Assembly (NCBI GenBank): GCA_023957835.1
Contig: JAMLGP010000001.1
Location: forward strand, 675,575-739,574
Length of the DNA: 64,000 nt
From: Homoserinimonas sp.
Lineage (GTDB): Bacteria; Actinomycetota; Actinomycetes; Actinomycetales; Microbacteriaceae
Direction: 5' to 3'
Translations under genes and position numbers: made by a program
Notes under the pieces: model-generated
What the model was told of the DNA's origin: nothing
Databases searched by the model: none
Seen by the model: only the letters and a program-made list of their open reading frames with translations
Shown here: positions 55,901-64,000 of the stretch, one piece after another
Numbering within the stretch: the first letter of the stretch is position 1
Layout: the number at the start of each line of letters is the position of its first letter

Positions 55901-55906
55901 TAGGCT
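55901..55906 (+). promoter_or_regulatory. -10 element of leaderless rpe
   Basis: TAGGCT, six bases, then ATG 55913, in the 42-base gap after fmt. Confidence 0.5.
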
Positions 55907-55912
55907 CGAGTC

Positions 55913-56581
55913 ATGAGCGTGCGAATCAACCCGAGCATCCTCTCAGCAGACTTCGTGAACATGGAACGGGATCTCCAGCTCATTGCCAATGCAGATCTGG
56001 TTCACGTGGATGTCATGGACAACCACTTCGTCCCGAACCTCACCTTTGGCCCTCAAATGGTCAAGAGAATTCAGGAGGTTTCTCCAGTTCCTCTGGACGT
56101 TCACCTCATGATCGAGGATCCGGATCGATGGGCAGTGGGCTATGCGGAACTCGGCGCAGCTTCTGTGACTTTCCATTTTGAAGCGACTGAGAATCCTTCC
56201 GCGCTGGCAGCGAGAATCAGGGATGCCGGCTCGAGAGCAGGAGTGGCAATAAAGCCCGGTACCGGGGTGGAAGGGTTGATCGGGCACCTCGGTGATTTCG
56301 ATCAGATTCTCGTGATGACGGTAGAGCCCGGCTTCGGAGGACAGAAATTCATGTCGCAAGTACTGCCAAAACTGGAACTGCTTTCCAGGGCGATTCGCGC
56401 CGAATCGCCGGCGGACCTTTGGCTGCAGGTGGATGGCGGCATAGATCTGGAAACTATCGGGCGTGCGGCCGAAGCTGGAGCCAATACCTTCGTTGCCGGC
56501 TCCAGCGTCTTTTCAGGCGGCGAACCTGCCGAAAACATTGAGAGACTTCGAACCGCTGCGCGTCGACATTCAATCCACTGA
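55913..56581 (+). CDS. rpe: ribulose-phosphate 3-epimerase
   Basis: A 222-residue TIM-barrel epimerase of the pentose phosphate pathway. Motifs are INPSILSADFVNMERDL, HVDVMDNHFVPNLTFGP with the catalytic Asp, VHLMIEDPDRW, MTVEPGFGGQKFM and QVDGGIDLETI with the second Asp. Directly after a TAGGCT hexamer. Confidence 0.97.
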   Translation: MSVRINPSILSADFVNMERDLQLIANADLVHVDVMDNHFVPNLTFGPQMVKRIQEVSPVPLDVHLMIEDPDRWAVGYAELGAASVTFHFEATENPSALAARIRDAGSRAGVAIKPGTGVEGLIGHLGDFDQILVMTVEPGFGGQKFMSQVLPKLELLSRAIRAESPADLWLQVDGGIDLETIGRAAEAGANTFVAGSSVFSGGEPAENIERLRTAARRHSIH

Positions 56582-56608
56582 GTCACCCGCTTCTGCTTTG
56601 ATTGAGTA

Positions 56609-56995
56609 ATGAATTCAAACTCGCCTGGCTTCAGCCGCTCAAAGCCCGAAATCGACTTCTTCGAAGGCGCACCGCCGACTGAGTTAATCGTTCGTGACAT
56701 TGAGGTCGGTACCGGTGATACCGCATCGGCCGGCCAGACTGTCGAAGTTCACTACGTAGGCGTGGATCTTGAGACCGGAGAGGAATTTGACTCGAGCTGG
56801 GGCAAGGGTGAGTCCATTTCGTTCCCGCTGAGAGGATTGATTCAGGGATGGCAGGAAGGAATTCCCGGAATGAAGGTCGGGGGGAGGCGTGAACTGGTGA
56901 TCCCGCCGGCTCTGGCCTATGGCCCTCCTGGCTCGGGGCATTCTCTGGCCGGCCGGACTCTAATTTTCGTGATCGACCTGCTTGGAGTGAGCTAA
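56609..56995 (+). CDS. FKBP-type peptidyl-prolyl cis-trans isomerase
   Basis: A 128-residue cytoplasmic FKBP without a signal peptide. Family segments are VEVHYVGVDLETGEEFDSSW, FPLRGLIQGWQEGIPGMKVGGRRELVIPP and LAYGPPGS. It has most active-site aromatic residues of FKBP12. Same strand as rpe and the hisI-like gene, with gaps of 27 and 43 bases. Confidence 0.93.
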   Translation: MNSNSPGFSRSKPEIDFFEGAPPTELIVRDIEVGTGDTASAGQTVEVHYVGVDLETGEEFDSSWGKGESISFPLRGLIQGWQEGIPGMKVGGRRELVIPPALAYGPPGSGHSLAGRTLIFVIDLLGVS

Positions 56996-57038
56996 CGGCG
57001 TTCACCGGGATTCAGGATATGAAAGTCAGGTTGGGATA

Positions 57039-57404
57039 TTGAGCTCGAAAGAATCGGCCGGGTTTATCGGCTCGATCAGGTTTGATCAGGACGGGCGAGT
57101 GCCTGCAATCGTGCAGGAAGCCGCCTCCGGGACTGTGCTGAGGTTTTGCTGGCAGGATCGCGACACTCTTGAAAGTACTTTCAAAGAGGGAGTTGTGAGC
57201 TATGTTTCCTTCTCAGATCGCGAAGTGTCGACTATCGCAGAGGGTCCGGAAGAACAGATGATTCTCGTCGATGCGAGACTGGACTGCGATTCGACTGCGG
57301 TCCTACTAACGGTTGAGCCAGCGGGGGCCTCTTGCCACCTCGGGTCGCACTCCTGCTTCCAGTCTGAACCCAGGTTCACAATGGTTCTGGAAAGCGGCAA
57401 ATGA
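57039..57404 (+). CDS. divergent phosphoribosyl-AMP cyclohydrolase (HisI-like)
   Basis: A 121-residue HisI homologue. FDQDGRVPAIVQEAASG aligns with the family N-terminus, and the zinc cysteines are kept: LDCDS (C83) and CHLGSHSCF (C99, C106). Other hallmarks are missing. The WSRSR segment is YVSFSD, the W-x-KG-x-TSG segment is STIAEGPEEQ, and the third Asp of DCDxD is Thr86. Histidine-pathway activity is therefore doubtful. Its place before trpE is where hisI lies in related actinobacteria, but hisF and other his genes are absent from the window. TTG start at 57039 with a weak AGG upstream. trpE follows ten bases later. Confidence 0.7.
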   Translation: MSSKESAGFIGSIRFDQDGRVPAIVQEAASGTVLRFCWQDRDTLESTFKEGVVSYVSFSDREVSTIAEGPEEQMILVDARLDCDSTAVLLTVEPAGASCHLGSHSCFQSEPRFTMVLESGK

Positions 57405-57414
57405 GCATTCTCGA

Positions 57415-58944
57415 ATGAGGACTACCGAAAGGACGCAGTTCAATGAACTTGCCTCTATTCACAAGGTTGTGCCGGTAGTTCGGACCCTGTTCGCAGACGG
57501 TGAGACCCCGATCGGTGTCTATCGCAAACTCGGTGCGAATTCCATGGGGTCGTTCCTGCTTGAGTCGGCCGAACAGGGTGGAATCTGGTCGCGCTACTCA
57601 TTCATCGGTGCTTCGAGCTACGGAATTCTCAGCGAGGATTGCGGTCGCGCCAGTTGGATCGAAGGCGATGCGCCATACGGATTGAGTGAGACTCGCGCCT
57701 TTGGAGGAAGATTGGATGCCTCACCGCTCGAGGCCGTTAGCTATCTGCATGAACGCTGGTCGAGTGGGCGCATTCCGGACCTCCCTCCACTAACCGGAGG
57801 GCTGGTCGGATTCATCGGCTGGGATGCGATCAGAGAGATCGAAAACCTTGGCGACGGTCCGTCGAAGGAAACTGCGGTTCCGATTCAGGCGCTTAGCTTT
57901 GTCCGAGAACTGGTCATTATCGATCACTCAACCGGAGAAGTAAGCCTGCTCTTCAATGCTCTAATTGAAGCTTCGTCAGAACTGGATGAAATCTGGATTG
58001 CAGCCCAGTTGCGACTCGACGAACTCCAGTCAAGGCTTGCAGCACCCTCGGAGGCGTGGCTGGCAAGTATTGACAGGGAAAATGCGCTGCCCGCGAGAAA
58101 CAGAGTCAGTGCTGAAGAATTCAAGGACGCGGTAACCACGGCCAAGCATCGCATCGGCGTAGGCGATATCTTCCAGGTGGTCCTGTCTCAGCGGTTTGAT
58201 CTTGAGATCGGGTCAGACCCGCTCGATATTTACCGAATCCTGCGTACCTTGAACCCTAGCCCCTACATGTACTTTCTTGCCTTTGCGACGACGGAGGGCG
58301 AGCCATACTGGGTTGTCGGATCCTCGCCGGAGGCCCTGGTCAAGGCAAGCAACGGGAGAGTGTTCACTCATCCGATCGCGGGTTCGAGGCATCGTGGTGC
58401 AACTCCCGAACTCGACAGTCAGCTTGCGAGGGAACTCGAAGAGGATCAAAAGGAGCGGGCAGAACACCTCATGCTCGTAGACCTTGCCAGAAATGACCTG
58501 CTGAAGATCTGCGTCCCGGGCACCGTGGAAGTCACTGAATTCATGCAGGTGGAGAGATTCAGCCACATTATGCACCTCGTATCGTCAGTCGAAGGGGAGC
58601 TACAGCCGACAGCGAGTCCGATTGATGTATTCAAAGCCACTTTTCCTGCCGGAACACTTTCCGGAGCACCGAAGCCAAAGGCGCTCGAAGTTATCGATGA
58701 ACTGGAGCCGGCCGGTAGAGGAATTTACGGGGGAGTAGTCGGCTATTTTGCGCTTTCGGGAGACCTCGACCTTGCCATTGCAATCAGAACGGCTGTGATA
58801 TCGGGGGGATTGGCAACCGTACAGGCAGGAGCGGGGATCGTTGCAGATTCGAACCCGGATTCCGAATTCACGGAAACCGTCAACAAAGCCGCCGCTCCAC
58901 TTCGAGCCATCGGAATTGCCGAGTCCCTGAAGCGGACGAACTAA
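57415..58944 (+). CDS. trpE: anthranilate synthase component I
   Basis: A 509-residue chorismate-utilising enzyme making anthranilate with a TrpG partner, which is not in this window. The N-terminal LLES motif (FLLESAEQG) is part of the tryptophan feedback site. The catalytic domain shows VGDIFQVVLSQRF, LNPSPYMYFL, HPIAGSRHRG, ERAEHLMLVDLARNDL and the C-terminal AGAGIVADSNPDSEF. ATG 57415 is preferred; the frame is open 34 codons further, into the hisI-like gene. The stop overlaps the next start (TAATG). Confidence 0.95.
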   Translation: MRTTERTQFNELASIHKVVPVVRTLFADGETPIGVYRKLGANSMGSFLLESAEQGGIWSRYSFIGASSYGILSEDCGRASWIEGDAPYGLSETRAFGGRLDASPLEAVSYLHERWSSGRIPDLPPLTGGLVGFIGWDAIREIENLGDGPSKETAVPIQALSFVRELVIIDHSTGEVSLLFNALIEASSELDEIWIAAQLRLDELQSRLAAPSEAWLASIDRENALPARNRVSAEEFKDAVTTAKHRIGVGDIFQVVLSQRFDLEIGSDPLDIYRILRTLNPSPYMYFLAFATTEGEPYWVVGSSPEALVKASNGRVFTHPIAGSRHRGATPELDSQLARELEEDQKERAEHLMLVDLARNDLLKICVPGTVEVTEFMQVERFSHIMHLVSSVEGELQPTASPIDVFKATFPAGTLSGAPKPKALEVIDELEPAGRGIYGGVVGYFALSGDLDLAIAIRTAVISGGLATVQAGAGIVADSNPDSEFTETVNKAAAPLRAIGIAESLKRTN

Positions 58945-59549
58945 TGCCAACGAACGCACGAAAGCTCAAGAGCCGGCTGCTTCTTGCTGGGGTCCTCGGA
59001 GCGATAGCAGCGCTCCTGGCCTGGTCTCAAACCTGGTTTTCCGCCCGGTTCGCCGACTCCGCCAATGGCGTCGGAACCGTAGATGCGGCAGGAATGGAAT
59101 CCGCTCCGGTTTTCATCGCCCTTTCACTGGCGGCACTTGCCTGCATAGCGGTACTTGCAATTGCCGGAAGACTTGCGAGAACCATTGGGTCGATACTTCT
59201 CGTGCTGTTTGGCGCAGGGATGTCTGTTTCCGCTCTGTTTGCACTGCTCGACCCGCTTCGGGCTGTCTCGTCCGGAGTGAGCAAGGCAACCGGAATTGAC
59301 GGGCTGGAAGCCATTTCCGCAGTCGTCAAGTCAGTTTCAGCCAGCGCCTGGCCGTTCATCGGCATCGCAAGCGGCGCTGTTGTTGTAATTGTAGGAATTG
59401 CAATTCTTACTGTGCATCGATACTGGCCAGGATCTGCGGGCAGGTTCGAGTCCGGAGCTAAGGCAGTCTCGCGAAGCGAAGGCGAGGACTGGGCTGGCAG
59501 TTGGGACCAGCTGGCTGACGGTAATGATCCAACCGAAAATGTAAGTTAG
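58944..59549 (+). CDS. Trp biosynthesis-associated membrane protein
   Basis: A 201-residue protein with about four hydrophobic segments (near residues 10-28, 50-72, 76-97 and 130-155) and a polar C-terminus ending WAGSWDQLADGN. It matches the actinobacterial family found between trpE and trpC, function unknown. An early AWSQTWF is typical of this family. One-base coupling to trpE. Confidence 0.85.
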   Translation: MPTNARKLKSRLLLAGVLGAIAALLAWSQTWFSARFADSANGVGTVDAAGMESAPVFIALSLAALACIAVLAIAGRLARTIGSILLVLFGAGMSVSALFALLDPLRAVSSGVSKATGIDGLEAISAVVKSVSASAWPFIGIASGAVVVIVGIAILTVHRYWPGSAGRFESGAKAVSRSEGEDWAGSWDQLADGNDPTENVS

Positions 59550-59583
59550 GGGTTGCCTGGCCTTCAACTGCAACTTGCGCCGA

Positions 59584-59589
59584 TAGACT
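59584..59589 (+). promoter_or_regulatory. candidate internal trp promoter, -10 element
   Basis: TAGACT in the 81-base gap, about 42 bases before the HGxxPAAW gene. No attenuator hairpin or Trp-rich leader peptide was found here. Confidence 0.4.
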
Positions 59590-59630
59590 GAGCGAAGCAA
59601 GACAATCCCAAGTGTGAAATCAGGAGTGAC

Positions 59631-59867
59631 ATGAGCAACGAAGACATATCGGATCCGGGTCACGGCAATTCCCCGGCCGCCTGGACCGGCGTGACGATAG
59701 TTTTCATTGGCTTCGTAGTTGCGGTCGCAGCTTTTTGGTTTAATTCGCTGACCATGTTCATTGTGGCCGTTGCTCTGGTTGCGGGCGGACCCCTCGTGGG
59801 ATGGATTCTCGCAAAGGCCGGATGGGGAGTAGCCGGCCCGAGATACCAGTCCAAGAGCCAGCACTGA
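59631..59867 (+). CDS. HGxxPAAW-motif small membrane protein
   Basis: A 78-residue protein with the signature HGNSPAAWTGV near residue 11 and two membrane helices (about 17-36 and 41-60), ending in a basic [10 protein letters not shown] tail. Such proteins occur in the trp clusters of many actinobacteria; function unknown. CAGGAG lies upstream of ATG 59631. Its stop overlaps the likely trpC start. Confidence 0.85.
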   Translation: MSNEDISDPGHGNSPAAWTGVTIVFIGFVVAVAAFWFNSLTMFIVAVALVAGGPLVGWILAKAGWGVAGPRYQSKSQH

Positions 59868-60646
59868 GCGGTCTTCTGGCCGAGCTCGTTGCGGGCGCCG
59901 CTGCGGATGCTGCCGAAAGGCAAACTGAACGCAGTCAGGCACAGCTTGAAATTGAAGCGCTCAGCGCACCCCCGGCGCTGGATGCCCTGGCGGCGCTCTC
60001 AGGCTCGCGACAACTCAAGATCATTGCAGAAGTGAAGCGAGCCAGCCCTTCAAGGGGCGATCTGGCTGATATTCCCGAACCGGGGTCGCTTGCAGCCGTT
60101 TACGAAACTTCAGGAGCGAGCGCGATCAGCGTGCTTACCGAATCCCGGAGGTTCAAGGGGTCACTTGAAGATCTGACTGCAGTCAGAAGTGCGGTCGCAC
60201 TACCTGTCCTTCGAAAGGATTTCATTTCGACTGAGTATCAGGTGCTTGAAGCAAGGGCCGCGGGAGCGGATTTGATTCTGCTCATGGTTTCTGTACTTGA
60301 CCAGAAAAGGCTGCGGGATTTGAAGCACCTGAGCGAAAGCCTCGGGATGACGCCGCTGGTTGAAGTGCACAGCAGGGAAGAGATGGCCAGGGCCGCGGAC
60401 GTCGGTGCCAGACTGATCGGCGTGAACGCCAGAGACATGCGCACCTTCGAATTGGATCGCGAACTGTTCTCAACGCTCGCGCCCGGGTTCCCGGCTGACG
60501 CAGTCAAGGTCGCCGAGTCGGCGGTGAGAACCCCGGCAGATGTGGCCAGATACCGTGAGTCGGGAGCCGATGCAATTCTTATTGGCGAAGCGCTAGTAAC
60601 TTCCGACCCCGCGAGCACGCTTAGAAGCTTTCTGGAGGTCGAGTGA
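59822..60646 (+). CDS. trpC: indole-3-glycerol phosphate synthase
   Basis: A TIM-barrel enzyme making indole-3-glycerol phosphate. Catalytic motifs are [45 protein letters not shown] ([15 protein letters not shown]), [10 protein letters not shown] and AILIGEALV. Only two canonical in-frame starts exist (ATG 59801 and 59822), both inside the HGxxPAAW gene. The homologous part begins around [12 protein letters not shown], at CTG 59864, whose last bases form the TGA of the preceding gene (CTGA), like the ATGA/GTGA/TTGA overlaps elsewhere. I give the nearest ATG, 274 residues, but CTG may be the true start. No trpF gene is seen nearby. Confidence 0.9.
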   Translation: MGSSRPEIPVQEPALSGLLAELVAGAAADAAERQTERSQAQLEIEALSAPPALDALAALSGSRQLKIIAEVKRASPSRGDLADIPEPGSLAAVYETSGASAISVLTESRRFKGSLEDLTAVRSAVALPVLRKDFISTEYQVLEARAAGADLILLMVSVLDQKRLRDLKHLSESLGMTPLVEVHSREEMARAADVGARLIGVNARDMRTFELDRELFSTLAPGFPADAVKVAESAVRTPADVARYRESGADAILIGEALVTSDPASTLRSFLEVE

Positions 60647-61842
60647 GTCTTCGAGACCAACCGGGCCCCTACTTTGGCGAGTTCGGCGGAAGATTCGTCC
60701 CGGAATCTCTGGTTGAGGCAATCGACGAACTTTCTGCCGCCTACGATGTTGCCCGAAGCGACCCCGAGTTTCGCGCAGAACTTGAACGTCTCGGAAGGGA
60801 GTACACCGGCCGGCCATCGATCCTCACCGAAGTACCGCGATTTGCGGGCAGTTTCGGTGCGTCGAGAATCCTCCTCAAGCGCGAGGACCTGAACCACACC
60901 GGCTCTCACAAGATCAACAATGTTCTTGGCCAGGCTCTGCTGAGCAGCAGGATCGGCAAGCGAAGGCTGATCGCCGAGACCGGCGCAGGGCAGCACGGAG
61001 TCGCAACGGCCACGGCAGCGGCGCTCTTTGGCATGGAATGCACTGTCTATATGGGCGAAGTTGATACTGAACGGCAGGCACTAAACGTCGCGAGGATGAG
61101 ACTGCTCGGGGCGGAAGTTATACCTGTCAGAACGGGCTCCCGCACCCTCAAAGATGCGATCAATGAAGCCATGCGCGACTGGGTTAGCAATGTTGCCAGC
61201 ACCAACTATATTTTCGGTACCGTAGCCGGTCCGCATCCATTTCCAGCGATGGTGCGAGATTTCCAGAAGATAATCGGCGAGGAAGCAAGGGAACAAGTGC
61301 TCCAGGCCGTCGGCAGGCTCCCGAGTGCGGTTGCCGCCTGCGTTGGCGGAGGTTCGAATGCAATAGGCATCTTCGACGCGTTCCTTGATGATCAGGAAGT
61401 CGCTCTCTACGGATTTGAGGCCGGCGGAGACGGAATTGAAACGGCTCGCCATGCAGCGACCATCTCAAAGGGCCGACCGGGAGTACTGCATGGAGCCAGG
61501 AGCTACCTGCTTCAGGATGAGGACGGCCAGACCATTGAATCTCATTCAATTTCGGCCGGGCTGGATTATCCGGGAGTCGGTCCGGAACACTCCTGGCTCG
61601 CCTCGATCGGCAGAGTCAGGTATTCGGCAATCACCGACAGCGAGGCTATGGAGGCAATGCGGCTGCTCTCGAGAACCGAGGGCATCATCCCCGCTATTGA
61701 ATCCGCCCACGCCCTCGCAGGGGCAGGAAAACTGGCTGCTGAACTGGAATCGGGGTCCGTGATTCTGGTTAGCCTGAGCGGCAGAGGGGACAAGGATATG
61801 GAAACGGCAAGTTCCTGGTTCTCGCTGGCTGGCGACTCCTAA
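60643..61842 (+). CDS. trpB: tryptophan synthase beta subunit
   Basis: A 399-residue PLP enzyme joining indole and serine. The PLP Lys is in [15 protein letters not shown], the phosphate loop is [10 protein letters not shown], the channel and active-site Glu region is [12 protein letters not shown]. Full length. GTG start in a GTGA overlap with trpC; its TAA shares a base with the trpA ATG. Confidence 0.97.
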   Translation: MSLRDQPGPYFGEFGGRFVPESLVEAIDELSAAYDVARSDPEFRAELERLGREYTGRPSILTEVPRFAGSFGASRILLKREDLNHTGSHKINNVLGQALLSSRIGKRRLIAETGAGQHGVATATAAALFGMECTVYMGEVDTERQALNVARMRLLGAEVIPVRTGSRTLKDAINEAMRDWVSNVASTNYIFGTVAGPHPFPAMVRDFQKIIGEEAREQVLQAVGRLPSAVAACVGGGSNAIGIFDAFLDDQEVALYGFEAGGDGIETARHAATISKGRPGVLHGARSYLLQDEDGQTIESHSISAGLDYPGVGPEHSWLASIGRVRYSAITDSEAMEAMRLLSRTEGIIPAIESAHALAGAGKLAAELESGSVILVSLSGRGDKDMETASSWFSLAGDS

Positions 61843-62627
61843 TGTCCGAAGTGCAGTCTTTGATCGATGAGCGGCGTCGCGCGGGGCGAGGCTGCCTCGT
61901 AGGCTACCTTCCGATCGGTTTCCCGAGCCTGGACGAGAGTATTGGTGCGGCGATAACGCTCGCCAATTCCGGGGTGGACATTCTGGAGCTGGGCATTCCA
62001 TATTCTGACCCGGTAATGGATGGACCGGTCATTCAGCGCGCCACGCAGCGTTCGCTTGAAGGCGGATTTCGCGTTAGACAGGTCTTTGAAGCGCTGGAAA
62101 CTATCCGTAATGAGTCGGCAGTCCCGACTCTGGTGATGACTTACTGGAATCCCGTTCTTCAGTTCGGAGTTCGAAACTTCGCGGCTGAACTGAAGAAGTC
62201 CGGAGCAAGCGGACTCATCACTCCGGACCTGATCCCGGACGAAGCTAAAGACTGGATCGAAATTTCCAGCGAGTTTGATCTCGATCGGGTTTTTCTGGCA
62301 GCACCGAGTTCGTCGAAAGAGCGACTGGATGCGATCACCAGGAATTCTCGCGGATTTGTTTACGCTGTCTCAACGATGGGGACCACTGGCTCGCGATCTG
62401 AACTCGACTCCGCAGCCAGAGCGCTTGTAGGCAGACTGCGCGAGGCTAATGCCGAGAGAATCTGCGTCGGGCTCGGAATCTCAACCCCCGAACAAGTCGC
62501 AGAAGTGCTCAAATACGCTGACGGAGCCATAGTCGGCTCTGCTTTCGTTTCGTCGCTTGAGACAGGTGGAATCGAGGCTCTCAGAGCGAAGGCTCAGGCT
62601 CTCTCGGGCAGTATTAGGCTTGGTTAG
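61842..62627 (+). CDS. trpA: tryptophan synthase alpha subunit
   Basis: A 261-residue TIM barrel releasing indole for TrpB. The catalytic Glu is in LELGIPYSDPVMDGPVIQ and the Asp in GLITPDLIPDEA. Phosphate-binding VGLGISTPEQV and GSAFVS segments follow. One-base overlap with trpB. Confidence 0.96.
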   Translation: MSEVQSLIDERRRAGRGCLVGYLPIGFPSLDESIGAAITLANSGVDILELGIPYSDPVMDGPVIQRATQRSLEGGFRVRQVFEALETIRNESAVPTLVMTYWNPVLQFGVRNFAAELKKSGASGLITPDLIPDEAKDWIEISSEFDLDRVFLAAPSSSKERLDAITRNSRGFVYAVSTMGTTGSRSELDSAARALVGRLREANAERICVGLGISTPEQVAEVLKYADGAIVGSAFVSSLETGGIEALRAKAQALSGSIRLG

Positions 62628-62663
62628 CGCCAAGCGTGAACTTTCGAAAGGCAATTGCTAACA

Positions 62664-63752
62664 GTGAACACGTACTTAGGGATTCTGCCCGCTTCCATCC
62701 CGAGCCCTGACTATGCCTGGCAGGTCTGGCGGGTGCCGCTGGGCGAGTGGTTCAGCTGGCTGGGGTTTATCCCGAAAGACTACGTACTGTCTATTCACGC
62801 TTACGCGATCTGCATACTAACCGGCATAGTCGCAGCCACCATCCTCACCGCTTTTAGGCTCAAGCAGCGTGGAGCAGACCCCGGCGTGGTTCTCGACATA
62901 GCCCTGTGGGCGGTTCCATTCGGAATCATCGGCGGCAGGATCTTCCACGTACTAACCCACCCGGATGACTACTTCGGCCCCGGCAAGGATCTCCTGAAGA
63001 CCCTGTACATCTGGGAAGGCGGAATGGCGATCTTCGGTGCGCTCATGCTTGGAGCGGTTGGTACCTGGATTGGCTGCAAGATCTCCGGAGTAAGGTTCTG
63101 GAGTTTTGCTGACGCCCTCGCCCCAAGCCTTCTGCTGGCCCAGGCTTTCGGAAGATTGGGCAACTACTTCAATCACGAGCTATTCGGCCTGCCCACCGAT
63201 CTGCCCTGGGGTCTCGAGATCGAATCGAGCAATCCGGCGTTCCCCGCAGGTCTGCCAGCCGGCACTCTGTTTCACCCGACCTTCCTGTATGAAATCATCT
63301 GGAATCTCATCGGGGTGGGTGTGCTGATTTTCATCGAAAGGCGCTGGAAGCTAGTGAAGAGGGTAATTCCCTTCTTCGAGTTTGAGGTCAAGGCACCCAA
63401 GCCCGGTGCGTTCCGCCTGCAGTGGGGGAGGCTGCTTGGCTGCTACCTGATCTGGTACGGAATTGGCCGCAGCTTCTTCGAGTCGATTCGAATAGATCCG
63501 AGCGAGATTTTCCTCGGAATTCGAACCAACGTCTGGGCTTCGTTCGCGGCAATTGCAGTGGGACTGACCATTCTCATCGTGCAGGGACGCAGGCACCCCG
63601 GTCTCGAACCGAGCCCATACGTTCCAGGTCGCGAGTGGGATCCCGAGGCTGGTGTACACTCTGAGCACGTCTATTCGGATTCGGACTTTGACGGCAAAGA
63701 GGTCGCAAAGTCGAACAAGGCAAACGAAGCCAGTCGGGCAGGAAAGAAGTAG
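62664..63752 (+). CDS. lgt: prolipoprotein diacylglyceryl transferase
   Basis: A polytopic membrane enzyme adding diacylglycerol to lipobox cysteines, about 362 residues with seven predicted helices. Motifs are GGRIFHVLTH, GRLGNYFNHELFGLPTDLPWG with the essential Arg/Asn region, and HPTFLYEIIWNL. The C-terminal 50 residues are polar and charged. GTG 62664 (MNTYLGILPASIPSPDY) is chosen; TTG 62655 is in frame but sits only three bases from the GAAAGG. Follows trpA as in most Microbacteriaceae. Confidence 0.95.
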   Translation: MNTYLGILPASIPSPDYAWQVWRVPLGEWFSWLGFIPKDYVLSIHAYAICILTGIVAATILTAFRLKQRGADPGVVLDIALWAVPFGIIGGRIFHVLTHPDDYFGPGKDLLKTLYIWEGGMAIFGALMLGAVGTWIGCKISGVRFWSFADALAPSLLLAQAFGRLGNYFNHELFGLPTDLPWGLEIESSNPAFPAGLPAGTLFHPTFLYEIIWNLIGVGVLIFIERRWKLVKRVIPFFEFEVKAPKPGAFRLQWGRLLGCYLIWYGIGRSFFESIRIDPSEIFLGIRTNVWASFAAIAVGLTILIVQGRRHPGLEPSPYVPGREWDPEAGVHSEHVYSDSDFDGKEVAKSNKANEASRAGKK

Positions 63753-63867
63753 GCAGCCAAAAGCAGCTTTGCTAAATCCATAGCCCAAAATCCTGGAACC
63801 CGGTCGATCGGCTGGGTCGCAAATTGGGCCACCGACGTCCCTTGATTCAATTCCTGGGGATGCCGAA

Positions 63868-64000
63868 ATGCCTGTTTGCCCGCTCAACCATCGCTACAGT
63901 GCTGTTCCTGCCAAAACCGGGCTCTACGATCCTGCGTTTGAGAAAGACGCCTGCGGAATAGCGATGGTCGCAACTTTGCGCGGTTCCGCCGGCCACGACA
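63868..64000 (+). CDS. gltB: glutamate synthase large subunit (partial, 5' end only)
   Basis: The first 44 codons of GOGAT alpha. GLYDPAFEKDACGIAMVATL matches the family N-terminus; the Cys at about residue 29 would be the N-terminal nucleophile of the glutaminase domain after removal of a propeptide. ATG 63868 is the only start in frame here. The preceding 115 bases after lgt contain AT-rich patches that could be a promoter, but no riboswitch was recognised. Confidence 0.85.
   Translation, partial: MPVCPLNHRYSAVPAKTGLYDPAFEKDACGIAMVATLRGSAGHD

Noticed and set aside
59550..59630. Tryptophan attenuator or leader peptide
   Set aside because: No Trp-rich short frame and no stable hairpin followed by U residues were found.
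63753..63867. Glutamine-type riboswitch before gltB
   Set aside because: Only short pairings were visible and no known aptamer motif could be matched.
1..64000. CRISPR array, prophage or insertion sequence
   Set aside because: No regularly spaced repeats, integrase, transposase or phage structural genes were seen; only the tRNA-Val pair forms a notable repeat.

Overview
The window reads as housekeeping chromosome of a high-GC Gram-positive (Actinomycetota). It is most likely a small, streamlined member of the Microbacteriaceae; the family is inferred from gene order and protein types, not from a marker tree. Supporting this are the block rarA-rpsD-alaS-ruvX-mltG-aroECKBQ-efp-nusB-pyrRBC-carAB-pyrF-gmk-rpoZ-coaBC-metK-priA-fmt, the HGxxPAAW and Trp-associated membrane proteins in the trp cluster, a DUF3000 gene, an actinobacterial IHF domain, frequent GTG/TTG starts and mid-to-high GC. 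No insertion sequence, prophage, CRISPR array or rRNA gene was seen. No stretch longer than about 180 bases lacks a gene.

Layout. Positions 1-7590 are mostly minus strand: fadA and a fadB-like gene cut by the window edge, RNase D plus DUF3000, a divergent membrane-anchored hydrolase, and a three-gene rhodanese/SufE/RibD-like operon. Positions 7.7-12.6 kb are the most accessory-looking part: zapE, nhaA, an Amt-like membrane protein with a small partner, four tRNA genes (Val, Gly, Cys, Val), a small membrane protein and a DinB-fold protein. From 12.7 to 31.1 kb come thrS-HIT-pdxS-pdxT, yebC-ruvCAB, yajC-secDF and rel, then on the minus strand an AbiEi-like gene, a DUF349 protein and a cyclophilin, then rarA and rpsD. 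From 31.2 to 55.9 kb nearly everything is on the plus strand and tightly packed: alaS, the chorismate genes, the pyrimidine operon, gmk, rpoZ, coaBC, metK, priA and fmt. From 55.9 kb to the end are rpe, an FKBP, a divergent hisI, trpE, trpC, trpB and trpA with two small membrane proteins, lgt and the start of gltB.

The genes combine into pathways: chorismate (aroE, C, K, B, Q) feeds tryptophan (trpE, C, B, A). UMP synthesis (pyrR, B, C, F, carA, B) sits behind a PyrR-binding mRNA leader. Pyridoxal phosphate (pdxST), CoA (coaBC) and AdoMet (metK) are also covered. Adjacent genes commonly overlap by 1-4 bases (ATGA, GTGA, TTGA, TAATG). At least eleven start codons lie only 5-7 bases after a TAnnnT -10 hexamer, which predicts leaderless mRNAs. 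Several of those hexamers are built from the stop codon of the upstream gene.

Most unusual items: an Amt-family protein in which both pore histidines are replaced (9970-10974) with an overlapping small gene where glnK would be expected; a 22-bp head-to-head leaderless promoter pair at 4335-4356; a pdxT without an in-frame canonical start; a HisI homologue that kept its zinc cysteines but lost other family motifs; a fusion of actinobacterial IHF to guanylate kinase; and a PriA lacking helicase motifs.
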